Positions 31,861-41,096 of a stretch of DNA of 64,000 bases are shown piece after piece. The stretch's first letter is position 1. Each line of letters starts with the position of its first letter. The notes under the pieces were generated by a model. It ran no database searches. It worked only from the letters and a program-made list of their open reading frames with translations, and was not told the DNA's origin. The stretch is from M3007 sp046316495. Its GTDB lineage: Bacteria; Bacteroidota; Bacteroidia; Chitinophagales; Saprospiraceae. Where the stretch lies: positions 25,308 to 89,307 of the forward strand of contig JBKDAM010000167.1 of the NCBI GenBank assembly GCA_046316495.1, given 5' to 3'. Both the position numbers and the translations under genes were made by a program.

Positions 31861-33624
31861 ATGAAACTACTTAAAAAAGCCACCTTTTCTGCGTTATTAA
31901 TTTTACCTGTTTTTTCTATACATAGCCCGGGTAAAGAACGTACCCCAAAAGATCCAATTGCTGTGGTTGCAGCATATCCGAAGGATTTTTTTATCTCTCC
32001 AGTAGATAATCCTTTATTGGTTTCTGGGACATTTGGAGAGCTTAGGAACAACCATTTTCATGCTGGTTTGGATTTAAAGAGTAAAACGGGGGGCGTTGGT
32101 CAAGCGGTCTATGCCGCTGCCGCGGGTTATATTGATCAGATAAAGGTTCAAAGCAGTGGTTACGGTAATGTGTTGTACATTAAGCATCCGAATGGTTATT
32201 CCACAGTTTATGCTCATTTAGAAAAATTTAGTCCACATTTAGCCAGTTTAGTAAAGGAGGTCCAGTATAAACGGGAGAAATTTGAGGTAACTATTGATTT
32301 GCCCAAGGACAAGTACCCGGTTCGAAAGGGAGAGGAGATTGGAAAAATGGGAAACTCGGGAGGAAGTACAGGTCCACACCTACACTTTGAGGTTAGGGCA
32401 GCTGGCAAGGCTATTAACCCTTTATTGTTTGGAATTCCTGTTGGGGATAACCGACCTCCAGAGGTTCGGGAGATGAAAGTATATTTGTTGAATGAGCGCC
32501 GGGAGGTAATAAGCTCTTTACCATTGCCGGTAGAGAGGCGAAAAGAAGGCGTTTATGGTTTGAAGGGTGGTCAGGAGGAGAAGCGGATTGGTGCATGGAG
32601 AATTGGTTTGGGTATTAAGGTATATGATAAGAGTAACGCAACAAGTAACAATAATGGGGTGTATGCTCTAAGTGTTTTTGCTAACGGGGTATTAGTATAC
32701 AGCTGGACGGCAGAGACCTTTCACATTGAGGAAACTAGGTATTTGAATGCGCACTGTGATTACTCAGCACAAAAGAAATTTGGTGCCTGGTTTCATCGGT
32801 TGTTTGTACTACCAGGAGACAAATTATCCATGTATGAACGTACAGAGAAAATGGGCTCAATTGCGCTTAGTGCTACTCAGCCAACCGAAGTAACCGTTGT
32901 TGCGATGGATGCTGCAGGAAATAAATCAAATGTTAAGTTTACGTTATTCAGAGATACCAATATGTTGCCACTAGAACCTGTGGCTTATCAATATCTGTTT
33001 CCAGTTGAGCAGGAGAACAACCTGCAGTTGGCGGAGTTTAACTTATCGATGCCTAAGGGGTCTTTATATGAGGATTTAAAGTTGAAATATTATTCAGAAT
33101 TAAGTAACAGAGCAGATGTATATTCTTCTCTGCACCGCCTTCACGAATACACTACTCCTGTTCACCGATTCTTTGATATGGGTATTTTACCAACAACGCT
33201 CCCTATGGAGCTTCGCAAGAAGGCTTTCGTTGCTCGAATTGGAGGGAGAAAACCAGATAATTGTGGAGGGGTTTGGAAAAATGGCTTTTTAACAACACAA
33301 GTCCGCTCTTTTGGAACTTATTGCATTATGGTTGATGAAACGCCCCCTACCATATCAGCAGTGGTATTTGATTCCGATATGCGCAACAAGGCTGCTATGT
33401 CTTTTCGAATTACAGATAATGTCGATGTAACGGATAAGGCAGATGCACTTAATTGGAGAGGAACCATTGACGGCAATTGGGTTTTGTTTGAATATGACAA
33501 AAAGCGGGATCGGTTAACGCACTGGTTTGATAGCCAATTACAGCCGGGCCTACACAAATTATCGTTGGAGGTAACCGATGATCGAGGTAATCGATCTGTT
33601 TTTGAGCGTTCTTTCAAGCGTTAG
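31861..33624 (+). CDS. M23 (LytM-type) peptidoglycan metallopeptidase
   Basis: A 587-residue protein with a signal peptide (about 1-22). The M23 catalytic domain is N-terminal: H67 and D71 in HFHAGLD, and HLHFE (173-177) supplying the last zinc ligand and base, so the site is complete. The remaining 400 residues are beta-rich with Ig-like patterns (for example VVAMDAAGNKSNVKFTLF and LEVTDDRGNRSVFERSF), likely binding or positioning domains. It should cut peptide cross-links in the cell wall or regulate such enzymes. The putative operator repeats lie just upstream. Confidence 0.9.
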   Translation: MKLLKKATFSALLILPVFSIHSPGKERTPKDPIAVVAAYPKDFFISPVDNPLLVSGTFGELRNNHFHAGLDLKSKTGGVGQAVYAAAAGYIDQIKVQSSGYGNVLYIKHPNGYSTVYAHLEKFSPHLASLVKEVQYKREKFEVTIDLPKDKYPVRKGEEIGKMGNSGGSTGPHLHFEVRAAGKAINPLLFGIPVGDNRPPEVREMKVYLLNERREVISSLPLPVERRKEGVYGLKGGQEEKRIGAWRIGLGIKVYDKSNATSNNNGVYALSVFANGVLVYSWTAETFHIEETRYLNAHCDYSAQKKFGAWFHRLFVLPGDKLSMYERTEKMGSIALSATQPTEVTVVAMDAAGNKSNVKFTLFRDTNMLPLEPVAYQYLFPVEQENNLQLAEFNLSMPKGSLYEDLKLKYYSELSNRADVYSSLHRLHEYTTPVHRFFDMGILPTTLPMELRKKAFVARIGGRKPDNCGGVWKNGFLTTQVRSFGTYCIMVDETPPTISAVVFDSDMRNKAAMSFRITDNVDVTDKADALNWRGTIDGNWVLFEYDKKRDRLTHWFDSQLQPGLHKLSLEVTDDRGNRSVFERSFKR

Positions 33625-33655
33625 AGCCCCAAGTGCCTCCACCCTAGTTAGCATT

Positions 33656-34051
33656 CTAGTAAACAGAAGGATCTAATTTGTTTTTTCCAAAAAAGAGGAC
33701 TTGTTCTTTTCCTTGGTGCTCCATTTTTACTTTCAAGGAGTCGGATGACTGATAAATAACCTTAATTAATTTTTGTGTTGCTTCTGGGTTGGTCGTATCT
33801 GTTAAGGACAGGTAGTTTGCCGTGGATTCCCAGTGTCCCGCTTCCGAGTACATACCGATGGATTTAAAGTGGTACTTATTGGAAGACCAGAGCCTGAGTT
33901 GTACGGAGTCAAGAGGGATTTCAATGGGTTTTCCATCTTCAAAAAAGGCCACAGCCTGCCAACTACCACAAATTTCTTGTTCATCAAGAGAGCAGGCGGT
34001 GGTGTTAACCAAAAGCAGCAGAAAAATAAAGAGGCGAACCATGGTAGTCAT
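33656..34051 (-). CDS. Small lipoprotein, lipocalin-like
   Basis: A 131-residue lipoprotein: short signal peptide ending in a TTAC lipobox near Cys20 (an ATG three codons in, at 34042, is equally possible). The mature part begins EICGSWQAVAFFEDGK, and alternating hydrophobic strands with a late VKMEHQGKEQVLFF suggest a lipocalin-like small barrel as in many Bacteroidota lipoproteins. I recognise no named family. It converges on the M23 gene with 31 bases between stops. Confidence 0.65.
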   Translation of the reverse strand: MTTMVRLFIFLLLLVNTTACSLDEQEICGSWQAVAFFEDGKPIEIPLDSVQLRLWSSNKYHFKSIGMYSEAGHWESTANYLSLTDTTNPEATQKLIKVIYQSSDSLKVKMEHQGKEQVLFFGKNKLDPSVY

Positions 34052-34177
34052 GTTTTGATTATTTCACAAAATTAAGTGAAGCACATGCGTTTACCTAGTG
34101 GGGCACTAATATTTGACGAATTTTCCTCTTGTCTCCGCATAATTTCATTGGTTTAGCGTTTCTTTGTCTCGGCTTAC

Positions 34178-35386
34178 ATGAATATCTACCAAAAAAAAAC
34201 ATATTGGAAGTGGTACTTGGCTGCGGCTGCGGTCTTTATAGTCAGTATTACTCTTTGGTACACCAAAAGTCTAGCAGATAGGCTTTCGGCAAGAGAAGAT
34301 CAACAAGCGCAGCAATTTGCTGAGGCATTACGTAATCTTGCAAAGACCAGTATGGATGAAGGGCAGCAAGGTTGTGAGTGTGATGTGGAGTTACATCGAT
34401 TAGTTATTACACAGAACACTACGGTTCCAGCTGTACTATTGGATGAGGGCTGGAACATTATAGAATACCGCAACATTGGAGATCCATCTAGTGTCTTGGA
34501 TACTAGTTTAATAAGAAAAGAACTTGGGCGAATGGCTGCGGTTTGGAGTGATACTATAGAGGTTTCTGTTCCACCGTATTTCAGAAATTATTTAGTTTAT
34601 TCAAGGTCTAATTTGTTGACTTGGTTAAAGTGGTACCCGTATATTCAACTACTTTTAATAGGAGCGTTCATTTCTGTAGGCTATATTGGATTTAGTGCCT
34701 CTCGTAAAGCACAAGAAAATAGAGTTTGGCTTGGGATGGCAAAGGAGACAGCTCACCAGCTCGGAACCCCAATTACAGCAATAATGGGTTGGATAGAGGC
34801 GATTAAAGCTACTAATGAAGCAGATGCAACTACGCTTGAAATGCTGGATGAGTTAAACAAGGATGTGTTAAGGCTCGAGTTAGTATCGGATCGATTTTCC
34901 AAGATTGGCTCCCAACCCGAACTGACACCTGAGAATCTTTATTTAGCCTTGGAGCGAAATCGCGAGTACATGCAGCGTCGTTCCCCTAGAAAAGTGATCT
35001 ATCATTTTCCCAATCCAGCTCAAGAACCTGCTATTCATGTATTGACCAACGCGCACTTATTTGACTGGGTAATCGAGAACTTAATTCGAAATTCAATTGA
35101 TGCAATGGAGAGCGGTGTCGGTGAAATCAGGGCAGATGTGATGCAAGACGGTAAGTACGCAATTATCGAAATAACGGACACAGGGAAAGGGATTCCGAGT
35201 GGAAAGCATAAAACTATTTTTAAGCCGGGCTATTCAACTAAGACACGCGGTTGGGGTCTTGGCCTATCTCTTTCGAAGCGTATTGTCGAGCAATACCATA
35301 ATGGGAAGATTGCGGTAAAGCGTTCTGAGCCAGGTAAAGGTGCCACCTTTTCAATTCGTTTACCGTTGGCCTCAGAAAAAGGATAG
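34178..35386 (+). CDS. Sensor histidine kinase without linked response regulator
   Basis: A 402-residue membrane kinase: helices at about 11-30 and 148-168 enclose a small periplasmic sensor region of about 115 residues. The dimerisation/phosphoacceptor segment is unusual but recognisable, MAKETAHQLGTPITAI with H193 as the likely phosphorylated residue. ATP-binding boxes follow: N box NLIRNSIDAME, G1 DTGKGIP and G2 GWGLGLSLSKRIVEQ. The periplasmic part includes a CEC pair that could bind metal or form a disulfide. Next downstream, after 28 bases, is rfbD, so no cognate regulator is adjacent. Confidence 0.9.
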   Translation: MNIYQKKTYWKWYLAAAAVFIVSITLWYTKSLADRLSAREDQQAQQFAEALRNLAKTSMDEGQQGCECDVELHRLVITQNTTVPAVLLDEGWNIIEYRNIGDPSSVLDTSLIRKELGRMAAVWSDTIEVSVPPYFRNYLVYSRSNLLTWLKWYPYIQLLLIGAFISVGYIGFSASRKAQENRVWLGMAKETAHQLGTPITAIMGWIEAIKATNEADATTLEMLDELNKDVLRLELVSDRFSKIGSQPELTPENLYLALERNREYMQRRSPRKVIYHFPNPAQEPAIHVLTNAHLFDWVIENLIRNSIDAMESGVGEIRADVMQDGKYAIIEITDTGKGIPSGKHKTIFKPGYSTKTRGWGLGLSLSKRIVEQYHNGKIAVKRSEPGKGATFSIRLPLASEKG

Positions 35387-35414
35387 CAAAGCGATAAAAC
35401 AAGTTGGAACAATC

Positions 35415-36299
35415 ATGATCTTAATTACTGGAGCGAATGGTCAACTAGGCCAGTGTTTTAGGCAGCTCGCTGAAGAGAGAGGTGTAAGAAATATCCTTTT
35501 TTGTGATTCCTCCACGCTTGATATCTCTGACGGGAAAGCCGTTCATTCGTATTTTAGGGAACACTCCATTCGGTGGTGTATTAATTGTGCAGCCTATACT
35601 ATGGTCGACAGAGCAGAGTTGGAGATGTCGGCAGCCTATAGAGTCAATGTTACGGGTGTTAGGAATCTCGCTAATGCATGTGCTCAAAACAATGCAGGAC
35701 TTATCCATTTTTCAACGGATTATGTCTATCAGACTCAACAGAACAGACCGTACGAAGAGACAGACAGAACACGTCCTGTTGGGGTATATGCAAAAACAAA
35801 ACTGGCGGGGGAACGTGCAGCTTTGAAAATAAATCCGCTGGGTACGATGGTGATCCGGACATCTTGGGTATACGCAGCGCATGGACACAATTTTGTTAAT
35901 ACCATGTTGCGTCTTGGGTTGGAAAAAGAAGAAATTGGAGTGGTTTTTGATCAAATCGGTACTCCCACTTACGCACCTGACCTTGCTTTAGCTGTTTGGG
36001 AACTATTAGAACGGTCAAATACGGAGGTTAATTTGAAACACCAAATGGCAGGTATCTGGCACTATTCCAATGAAGGTGTTGCGAGCTGGTATGATTTTGC
36101 CGTTGCAATAATGGAACTAGGTGGAAGAACTTGTGTGGTCAGGCCAATTGAAAGCCGCCAATACCCCACTCCAGCATCCCGACCATTTTTTAGTGTATTA
36201 AATAAGAGAAAGATAAAAGAGGCCTTTGGTCTTACTATCCCACATTGGCGAACCAGTCTTCAGCGGTGTATAGAGATAAAGCTGGACAAGTCGATTTGA
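35415..36299 (+). CDS. rfbD: dTDP-4-dehydrorhamnose reductase
   Basis: A 294-residue extended short-chain dehydrogenase. ATG 35415 gives the immediate Rossmann start ITGANGQLGQ; the longer upstream frame overlaps the kinase gene. The catalytic set is present: S/T in FSTDYVY (99-105) and YAKTK with Y125 and K129. It makes dTDP-L-rhamnose from dTDP-4-keto-L-rhamnose using NAD(P)H, for O-antigen or exopolysaccharide. rfbA, rfbB and rfbC are not near, so the rhamnose genes are split in this genome or the gene has another sugar substrate. Confidence 0.9.
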   Translation: MILITGANGQLGQCFRQLAEERGVRNILFCDSSTLDISDGKAVHSYFREHSIRWCINCAAYTMVDRAELEMSAAYRVNVTGVRNLANACAQNNAGLIHFSTDYVYQTQQNRPYEETDRTRPVGVYAKTKLAGERAALKINPLGTMVIRTSWVYAAHGHNFVNTMLRLGLEKEEIGVVFDQIGTPTYAPDLALAVWELLERSNTEVNLKHQMAGIWHYSNEGVASWYDFAVAIMELGGRTCVVRPIESRQYPTPASRPFFSVLNKRKIKEAFGLTIPHWRTSLQRCIEIKLDKSI

Positions 36300-36339
36300 A
36301 TTTGTTTGTAAAAAAACAAAACAAAATGTAGCAAACCCA

Positions 36340-36347
36340 TAACTTTG
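36340..36347 (+). promoter_or_regulatory. rmuC promoter -7 element (TAACTTTG) abutting the start codon
   Basis: Perfect TAnnTTTG that ends four bases before the rmuC ATG (36352). With usual spacing transcription would begin at or within a base or two of the ATG. Confidence 0.55.
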
Positions 36348-36351
36348 CTGC

Positions 36352-37617
36352 ATGGACGTATATGTAATTGTTGCAATGGGATTCGTGGGTATACTCCTCG
36401 TATTGTATTATTTTCGAGGATTGGCACCAGTATCAAAAGAAGAGGTGGTTCCAAAGGTGCTCTATGATCAAGTTTTACTTCAGCAAGCACAGTTGAAGTC
36501 GGATTTAGTGGTTTGTGAGCAGAAAATTAGGGACTTGTTAATACAAGTAGCTACTCGTGATCAGCAGATTATACACTTGAAAACCCAACAAGAAGAAGCC
36601 GCCCAAGCAGAAGTGCGTTTAAAGGCTTCTTTTGAGAATTTGGCAAACCGACTTTTGGACCAAAAAGGGGAACAAATAACAAGGCTTAATGCCCAGCAAC
36701 TTCAGCTGATTCTTCAGCCATTGCGCGAAAAAATCAAGGATTTTGAAGAGCATATTGACCGTAAATTTACGGAAGAGACCCGTGAAAAATCATCCCTTAA
36801 AAAGGAAATAGAGCAATTAAGAGATATGAATCTCCAACTTAGTCAAGATGCTCATAACTTGACTAATGCATTAAAGGGACAAAGTAAAGTTCAGGGAGAT
36901 TGGGGTGAGTTCCAGCTGGAGGTACTATTAGAAAAAGCTGGTTTACAGCGTGGGGTACACTTTATTGTTCAGTCAAGCTTCCGAGATGATGAGGGATCTC
37001 TTAAGCGCCCGGATTTCATAATTCACCTGCCGGATGACAAGCATCTTATTGTTGATTCTAAGGTCTCCCTAACTGCATATGAACGCTATTATAACGATCC
37101 AGATCCCAGTCAAAAAGATAAATACTTAAAGGCACATATAGATAGTATTAGGGCCCATGTAGAGGATTTAAGTAAGAAAAACTATCAATCCTTATCAGGA
37201 ATACATTCACCTGATTACCTTTTAATGTTTATTCCATTGGATGCTGCGCTGACTACAGCGACACATGCGGACCCCAAGTTGTTTACAGATGCGTTGGATC
37301 GAAATATTGTTTTGGTAACAGCTGGCAGCTTACTAGCAACCATGCGCACCGTTTCGCACTTGTGGCGTCAGGAGAAACAAAGTAAATCAGTACAAGAAAT
37401 AGCGCGACAAAGTGGTTTGTTATATGATAAGTTCGTAGCCTTTGTGGAGGATTTACGATTAATTGGTACGAGATTGGATCAAGCACGGCAGTCGTATGAT
37501 GATGCTATGAATAAATTGTCGTCTGCAAGCCGACCTGGAGATACGTTAATTGGGAAGGCAGAACGAATTCGGGAATTAGGTGCCAAGACCACGAAGAGCC
37601 TTCCACTAGATTTATAG
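36352..37617 (+). CDS. rmuC: DNA recombination protein RmuC
   Basis: A 421-residue protein: N-terminal membrane helix (about 3-21), a coiled coil (about 35-190) and the RmuC nuclease-like domain (about 200-370) with QGDWGEFQLEVLLEKAGL, RPDFIIHLPDDKHLIVDSKV and VLVTAGSLLATMRTV in family order. The D-x-K of VDSKV fits a PD-(D/E)xK fold. RmuC limits recombination at inverted repeats and helps destroy foreign or abnormal DNA; the mechanism is not settled. Length normal. Possibly translated from a leaderless mRNA. Confidence 0.95.
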   Translation: MDVYVIVAMGFVGILLVLYYFRGLAPVSKEEVVPKVLYDQVLLQQAQLKSDLVVCEQKIRDLLIQVATRDQQIIHLKTQQEEAAQAEVRLKASFENLANRLLDQKGEQITRLNAQQLQLILQPLREKIKDFEEHIDRKFTEETREKSSLKKEIEQLRDMNLQLSQDAHNLTNALKGQSKVQGDWGEFQLEVLLEKAGLQRGVHFIVQSSFRDDEGSLKRPDFIIHLPDDKHLIVDSKVSLTAYERYYNDPDPSQKDKYLKAHIDSIRAHVEDLSKKNYQSLSGIHSPDYLLMFIPLDAALTTATHADPKLFTDALDRNIVLVTAGSLLATMRTVSHLWRQEKQSKSVQEIARQSGLLYDKFVAFVEDLRLIGTRLDQARQSYDDAMNKLSSASRPGDTLIGKAERIRELGAKTTKSLPLDL

Positions 37618-37621
37618 TTTT

Positions 37622-38644
37622 TTACCAGGGGTGAATGAGGAGAGTTGCCAGTACTTGAACACTAAATAGAACGGTTAGAACAATTATGGTTGTTTTTTTA
37701 AAGAAATAAAGGCCATAGACAACAAAGCGGTCCCAAGCTGGAAAGGCTAGCAGTAAAAGAGTGACCCATAAAGGTAGCAGTAGGAAATTAGATAAATGCG
37801 GAAGGCCATTCAGCCAAGTTAAGTATAGGATAATACCTGCAAGAAGTGCTTTTTTTTCAGGCAGGTAAAGATCTGTTTTTTTGGCGAGCATAATAAGGAG
37901 AGGCAAGGCCACCGAAAAATGTGGATTGATGAGGACTAACGCAGTAAAGAATAGGTTAGATATTGGATAACCAAACAAAGTGTTATAGGATTCAAGGTAA
38001 TGATTAATCGACCAATCTTGGCAGTTTAGTGTTAAAGCCCCCTGTATGCAGAGTGCAGACAAGCAAGCAAGCATTATACATTTATTTATTATCTTCCTGT
38101 TCAAATTAGACATTGAAAGGAGTAGAAGTGGAATTAACAGCAACGCAAGACCGGGTAACAATAACATGCTCAAGGATATAATTATAACGGCTATAATTAC
38201 ACGTTTTGCTTCTTTTCTCTCGGCGGCTTCGATACTTTGCCGAGTAGCAAAGACCAACAGTGCCAGGGCTATAGTAAGAGAAAGATCATGGTAAACTGAT
38301 ATAGAGTATATCGGGGCACTAACCATAAAACCTGCATACAATAACTTGCTAATTAAATGAGCACCGGGTGTCAATAGCTGGATGCAACGTATAAAATAAA
38401 AAAAAGTTAATCCTGCAGAAATGGAGGTTACTATCAGATTGTAAGTTGCTTGGTATTGGGAAATATGATGGTAGAGCTCTATTATCCAACTAGTGGAGAG
38501 TGGAAGTGTCAGGACAATCTGATTAAAATTTTCCGAAAAGAAAAAGCCATTTGTCGAATAGCTATTTTGATTAGTGATAATACCAATTAGTAGGAAGGTG
38601 ATACTTACCGTTAGAGTCAACGCCAATGTTGTAGAATGCCTCAT
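37622..38644 (-). CDS. Polytopic membrane protein of unknown function
   Basis: A 340-residue integral membrane protein with about nine to ten predicted helices spread over its whole length. Tryptophan- and proline-rich loops and the general plan resemble small glycosyltransferase-C-like or DUF-type membrane proteins of Bacteroidota, but no catalytic motif stands out and I do not assign a family. It begins one base after the M29 aminopeptidase stop and is therefore co-transcribed; it ends four bases from the rmuC stop on the other strand. Confidence 0.75.
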   Translation of the reverse strand: MRHSTTLALTLTVSITFLLIGIITNQNSYSTNGFFFSENFNQIVLTLPLSTSWIIELYHHISQYQATYNLIVTSISAGLTFFYFIRCIQLLTPGAHLISKLLYAGFMVSAPIYSISVYHDLSLTIALALLVFATRQSIEAAERKEAKRVIIAVIIISLSMLLLPGLALLLIPLLLLSMSNLNRKIINKCIMLACLSALCIQGALTLNCQDWSINHYLESYNTLFGYPISNLFFTALVLINPHFSVALPLLIMLAKKTDLYLPEKKALLAGIILYLTWLNGLPHLSNFLLLPLWVTLLLLAFPAWDRFVVYGLYFFKKTTIIVLTVLFSVQVLATLLIHPW

Positions 38645-38645
38645 A

Positions 38646-39746
38646 CTAAATTAAGAACACACCGTTTTGGTAGATGGTGACGTTATCAGCAGAAATTACA
38701 CCGCCTTTAGTCATATCTGTAATCATGTCCCAGTGGACTGTTGACTGGTTTTTCCCACCTGTTTGGAGGTAGCTTTGACCAATTGCTAAGTGAACGGAGC
38801 CTCCGATCTTCTCATCAAACAATATATTTTTTGTCATTTTTTGGATGCCGTAATTAGTTCCGATGGCTGCTTCGCCAAAGCGACGAGTACCTGGAAGTTC
38901 AAAAATTTGATCTAAGAAAGAAAGCCCTCTTTTGGCCTCCCATTTTTCAATCCAACCATTTTTTACCCAGAGTGTAACTTCTTCGACCTCATGTCCTTGG
39001 TAGATACATGGATATGAAAAATGAACTACACCATTTACGCTATCCTCAACAGGGCTTGTATATACTTCTCCAGAGGGCATGTTGGTTTGGCCGTCAGAAT
39101 TAATCCATTTTCTCCCTTCGCAAGAGAAGGTAAGATCGGTGCCTTGTTCGGTGAAGTATCGAATCGTTTTAGCGTTATTGAGGTAGTTAACGATTCTTTG
39201 TTGATTTTCACGGACTTGAATCCAGGCTTCCTGTGGGTTGGGTTCAAATAATTTACAAGCAGAAAATACAAAATGCTCGTATTCACTCAGCGACATACCC
39301 GCTTCTTGAGCGGAGGCATCGGTTGGCCACTGGCATAAATTTCGCCGTAAGCGACGGTCTGCGGTTCTTTCGAAATAGTATTGATTTTGTTTTTCAAGGG
39401 CTTTCTGCCTCATTTTCTGTTGTTCAGCAGGAGCATTTTGCATTTCTTTAAGGTTGAAAGGTGCTCTTATTGCCAGGTAGCAGTCGAAGGTTTCCATAGC
39501 AATACTGCTGAGTAGTCCTGGTGTGTTTAGTGCTTGCTCGCTTGCGTGTTTAAGAAAAAGGCGTTCTCGTTCACGAAAAGCCATATCTATTTCCACTAAG
39601 GCGGCACCGGCTTGTAATGCTGCTTGATAAAACGCACTTACGAGGGGTTCTGCCAGTGTTGTAGTACTTACAAATACGCGGTCACCTGGGCGTATTTCGA
39701 GGCAGTAGTTGGCTAACAAGCTGGCATACTTATGTATTAGTTGCAT
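38646..39746 (-). CDS. M29-family metal-dependent aminopeptidase
   Basis: A 366-residue thermophilic-type aminopeptidase (AmpS/AmpT family M29). The cobalt/zinc-site landmarks are GEVYTSPVEDSVNGVVHF, FGEAAIGTNYGI and HLAIGQSYLQTGG with HWDMI, in the usual order and spacing, so the enzyme should be active. It removes N-terminal residues from peptides in the cytoplasm; no signal peptide is present. It is the first gene of a two-gene unit with the membrane protein that follows. Confidence 0.92.
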   Translation of the reverse strand: MQLIHKYASLLANYCLEIRPGDRVFVSTTTLAEPLVSAFYQAALQAGAALVEIDMAFRERERLFLKHASEQALNTPGLLSSIAMETFDCYLAIRAPFNLKEMQNAPAEQQKMRQKALEKQNQYYFERTADRRLRRNLCQWPTDASAQEAGMSLSEYEHFVFSACKLFEPNPQEAWIQVRENQQRIVNYLNNAKTIRYFTEQGTDLTFSCEGRKWINSDGQTNMPSGEVYTSPVEDSVNGVVHFSYPCIYQGHEVEEVTLWVKNGWIEKWEAKRGLSFLDQIFELPGTRRFGEAAIGTNYGIQKMTKNILFDEKIGGSVHLAIGQSYLQTGGKNQSTVHWDMITDMTKGGVISADNVTIYQNGVFLI

Positions 39747-39795
39747 AATTGTAGTGTTTATTGAAAAGTATTTTTAGAAGGATTAGATCTGTTAT

Positions 39796-40884
39796 CTAGT
39801 GGTGTGTTGTGTGCGTATTGAATCGAACAGAAATGGATGTGTTTATTGCGCCGTTCATATGATAATTAGTTGAGGTGAAAATTGGCTCCCGGCTATAGAA
39901 GCCGCGTAATTCTAGCCTCCAGAGGGCCAAATCGGTAATTTCCCAGTCGATATTTGTTGATAATCCAGTGGTATGAAAGCCGTTTGGTGTTAAGGTTTTT
40001 ACAATCACCTGTGATTTATCAGAGTATAGCTCTCCTCTTAAAGAAATGGCCCACTTTTTCTTTGGTATATATTTAATAATAACAATTGGTGCATACCAGA
40101 AATGATAGGAAGTACTACGTTTAGCAGTTTGCTCGGCACCAATGTCAATACCAGAAGTTAGGTACAGTTTATTTCTTATGCGTAATTGGCTATAAAAATT
40201 ATGAAAGTAGCGCATTTTTCTAGAGGTACTTGGGTAATCATTTCCGACAAATGAGCTGCTGTTAAATACAAGATGTTCGGATGGTTGGTAGGTAAGTTGG
40301 TGGCCTAAGGCAGGAGTATAACTACCCGGTGGCCGGCTAATCCGTTGCCATCCATTTAGAAGAAGTATCTTGGTAATCCACTTTTGGTTTTGGCTTGTAT
40401 AGGTCATTTTTATTCCGGATTCAAAGTAGGGAGAGTTGTCCGCAGCGATGCTTCTAGTCAAGTTCCAACAATCTTTTCCGACAGCACTTTCAAAACCTAT
40501 GTGAGAGGGGAATACCCCTACATCCATCCAGAGCTCCTTACTTCGCAGTAGTTTTATGCCGACTGCTGCCTCCATTATATTTTTTAATAATCCGGGTTCA
40601 TTAATCATATTTGCATTGGCATAGGTTCCTGCCATAAAGGCTAGGCTTGCTCGGGTATTGGAGTCCACATAAGAGACTTTTAGATACGCTAAATTAATGT
40701 TGACCTCATTCTGTTTGTTGTATGAATAAAGGAAATTAGGTCGTTGGTCTGATGCTGGTTGACTAAGATCAACGATGAGGTACGGCTCTAAATAGCCTTC
40801 AAAAGAAGTGGAAGGTGCCAGGTTTTGACTAATTATCCGATTAGTTATAGTCAAGTATATGAATAGTAAAATGATTAAACGCAT
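39796..40884 (-). CDS. BBP2-type outer-membrane beta-barrel porin (OmpL1-like)
   Basis: A 362-residue protein. ATG 40884 gives a signal peptide of about 20 residues ending in ISQN; an upstream start at 40926 would sit inside the promoter. The body is alternating aromatic/polar beta strand sequence. Landmarks of the BBP2 putative porin family are NEVNINLAYLKVSYVD, FPSHIGFESAVGKDCW, LTRSIAADNSPYFESG and LLLNGWQRISRPPGS. It probably forms a general or solute-specific pore in the outer membrane; the substrate is unknown. Confidence 0.82.
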   Translation of the reverse strand: MRLIILLFIYLTITNRIISQNLAPSTSFEGYLEPYLIVDLSQPASDQRPNFLYSYNKQNEVNINLAYLKVSYVDSNTRASLAFMAGTYANANMINEPGLLKNIMEAAVGIKLLRSKELWMDVGVFPSHIGFESAVGKDCWNLTRSIAADNSPYFESGIKMTYTSQNQKWITKILLLNGWQRISRPPGSYTPALGHQLTYQPSEHLVFNSSSFVGNDYPSTSRKMRYFHNFYSQLRIRNKLYLTSGIDIGAEQTAKRSTSYHFWYAPIVIIKYIPKKKWAISLRGELYSDKSQVIVKTLTPNGFHTTGLSTNIDWEITDLALWRLELRGFYSREPIFTSTNYHMNGAINTSISVRFNTHTTHH

Positions 40885-40925
40885 GATGACTTTATGAATG
40901 AAAAAACAGCAGGATAATTGACACA

Positions 40926-40933
40926 CAAAAGTA
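40926..40933 (-). promoter_or_regulatory. Promoter -7 element (TACTTTTG) of the BBP2 porin gene
   Basis: Perfect TAnnTTTG on the minus strand; a start near 40922 gives a leader of about 38 bases. Confidence 0.5.
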
Positions 40934-41096
40934 AGGTAAATTTACAAACCACTGTTTAGCCTCTATAAAAAACGGGTGATTAGGGTTCTTTGGTAGTTTT
41001 GGGCGTGTTTTCTTTATATGAGTAATAGATACCTCTTTATCTTTACGGACAATCTATTAAGTGGCATTTTACCTGTTTATTATTTAGGCTTTAGTT

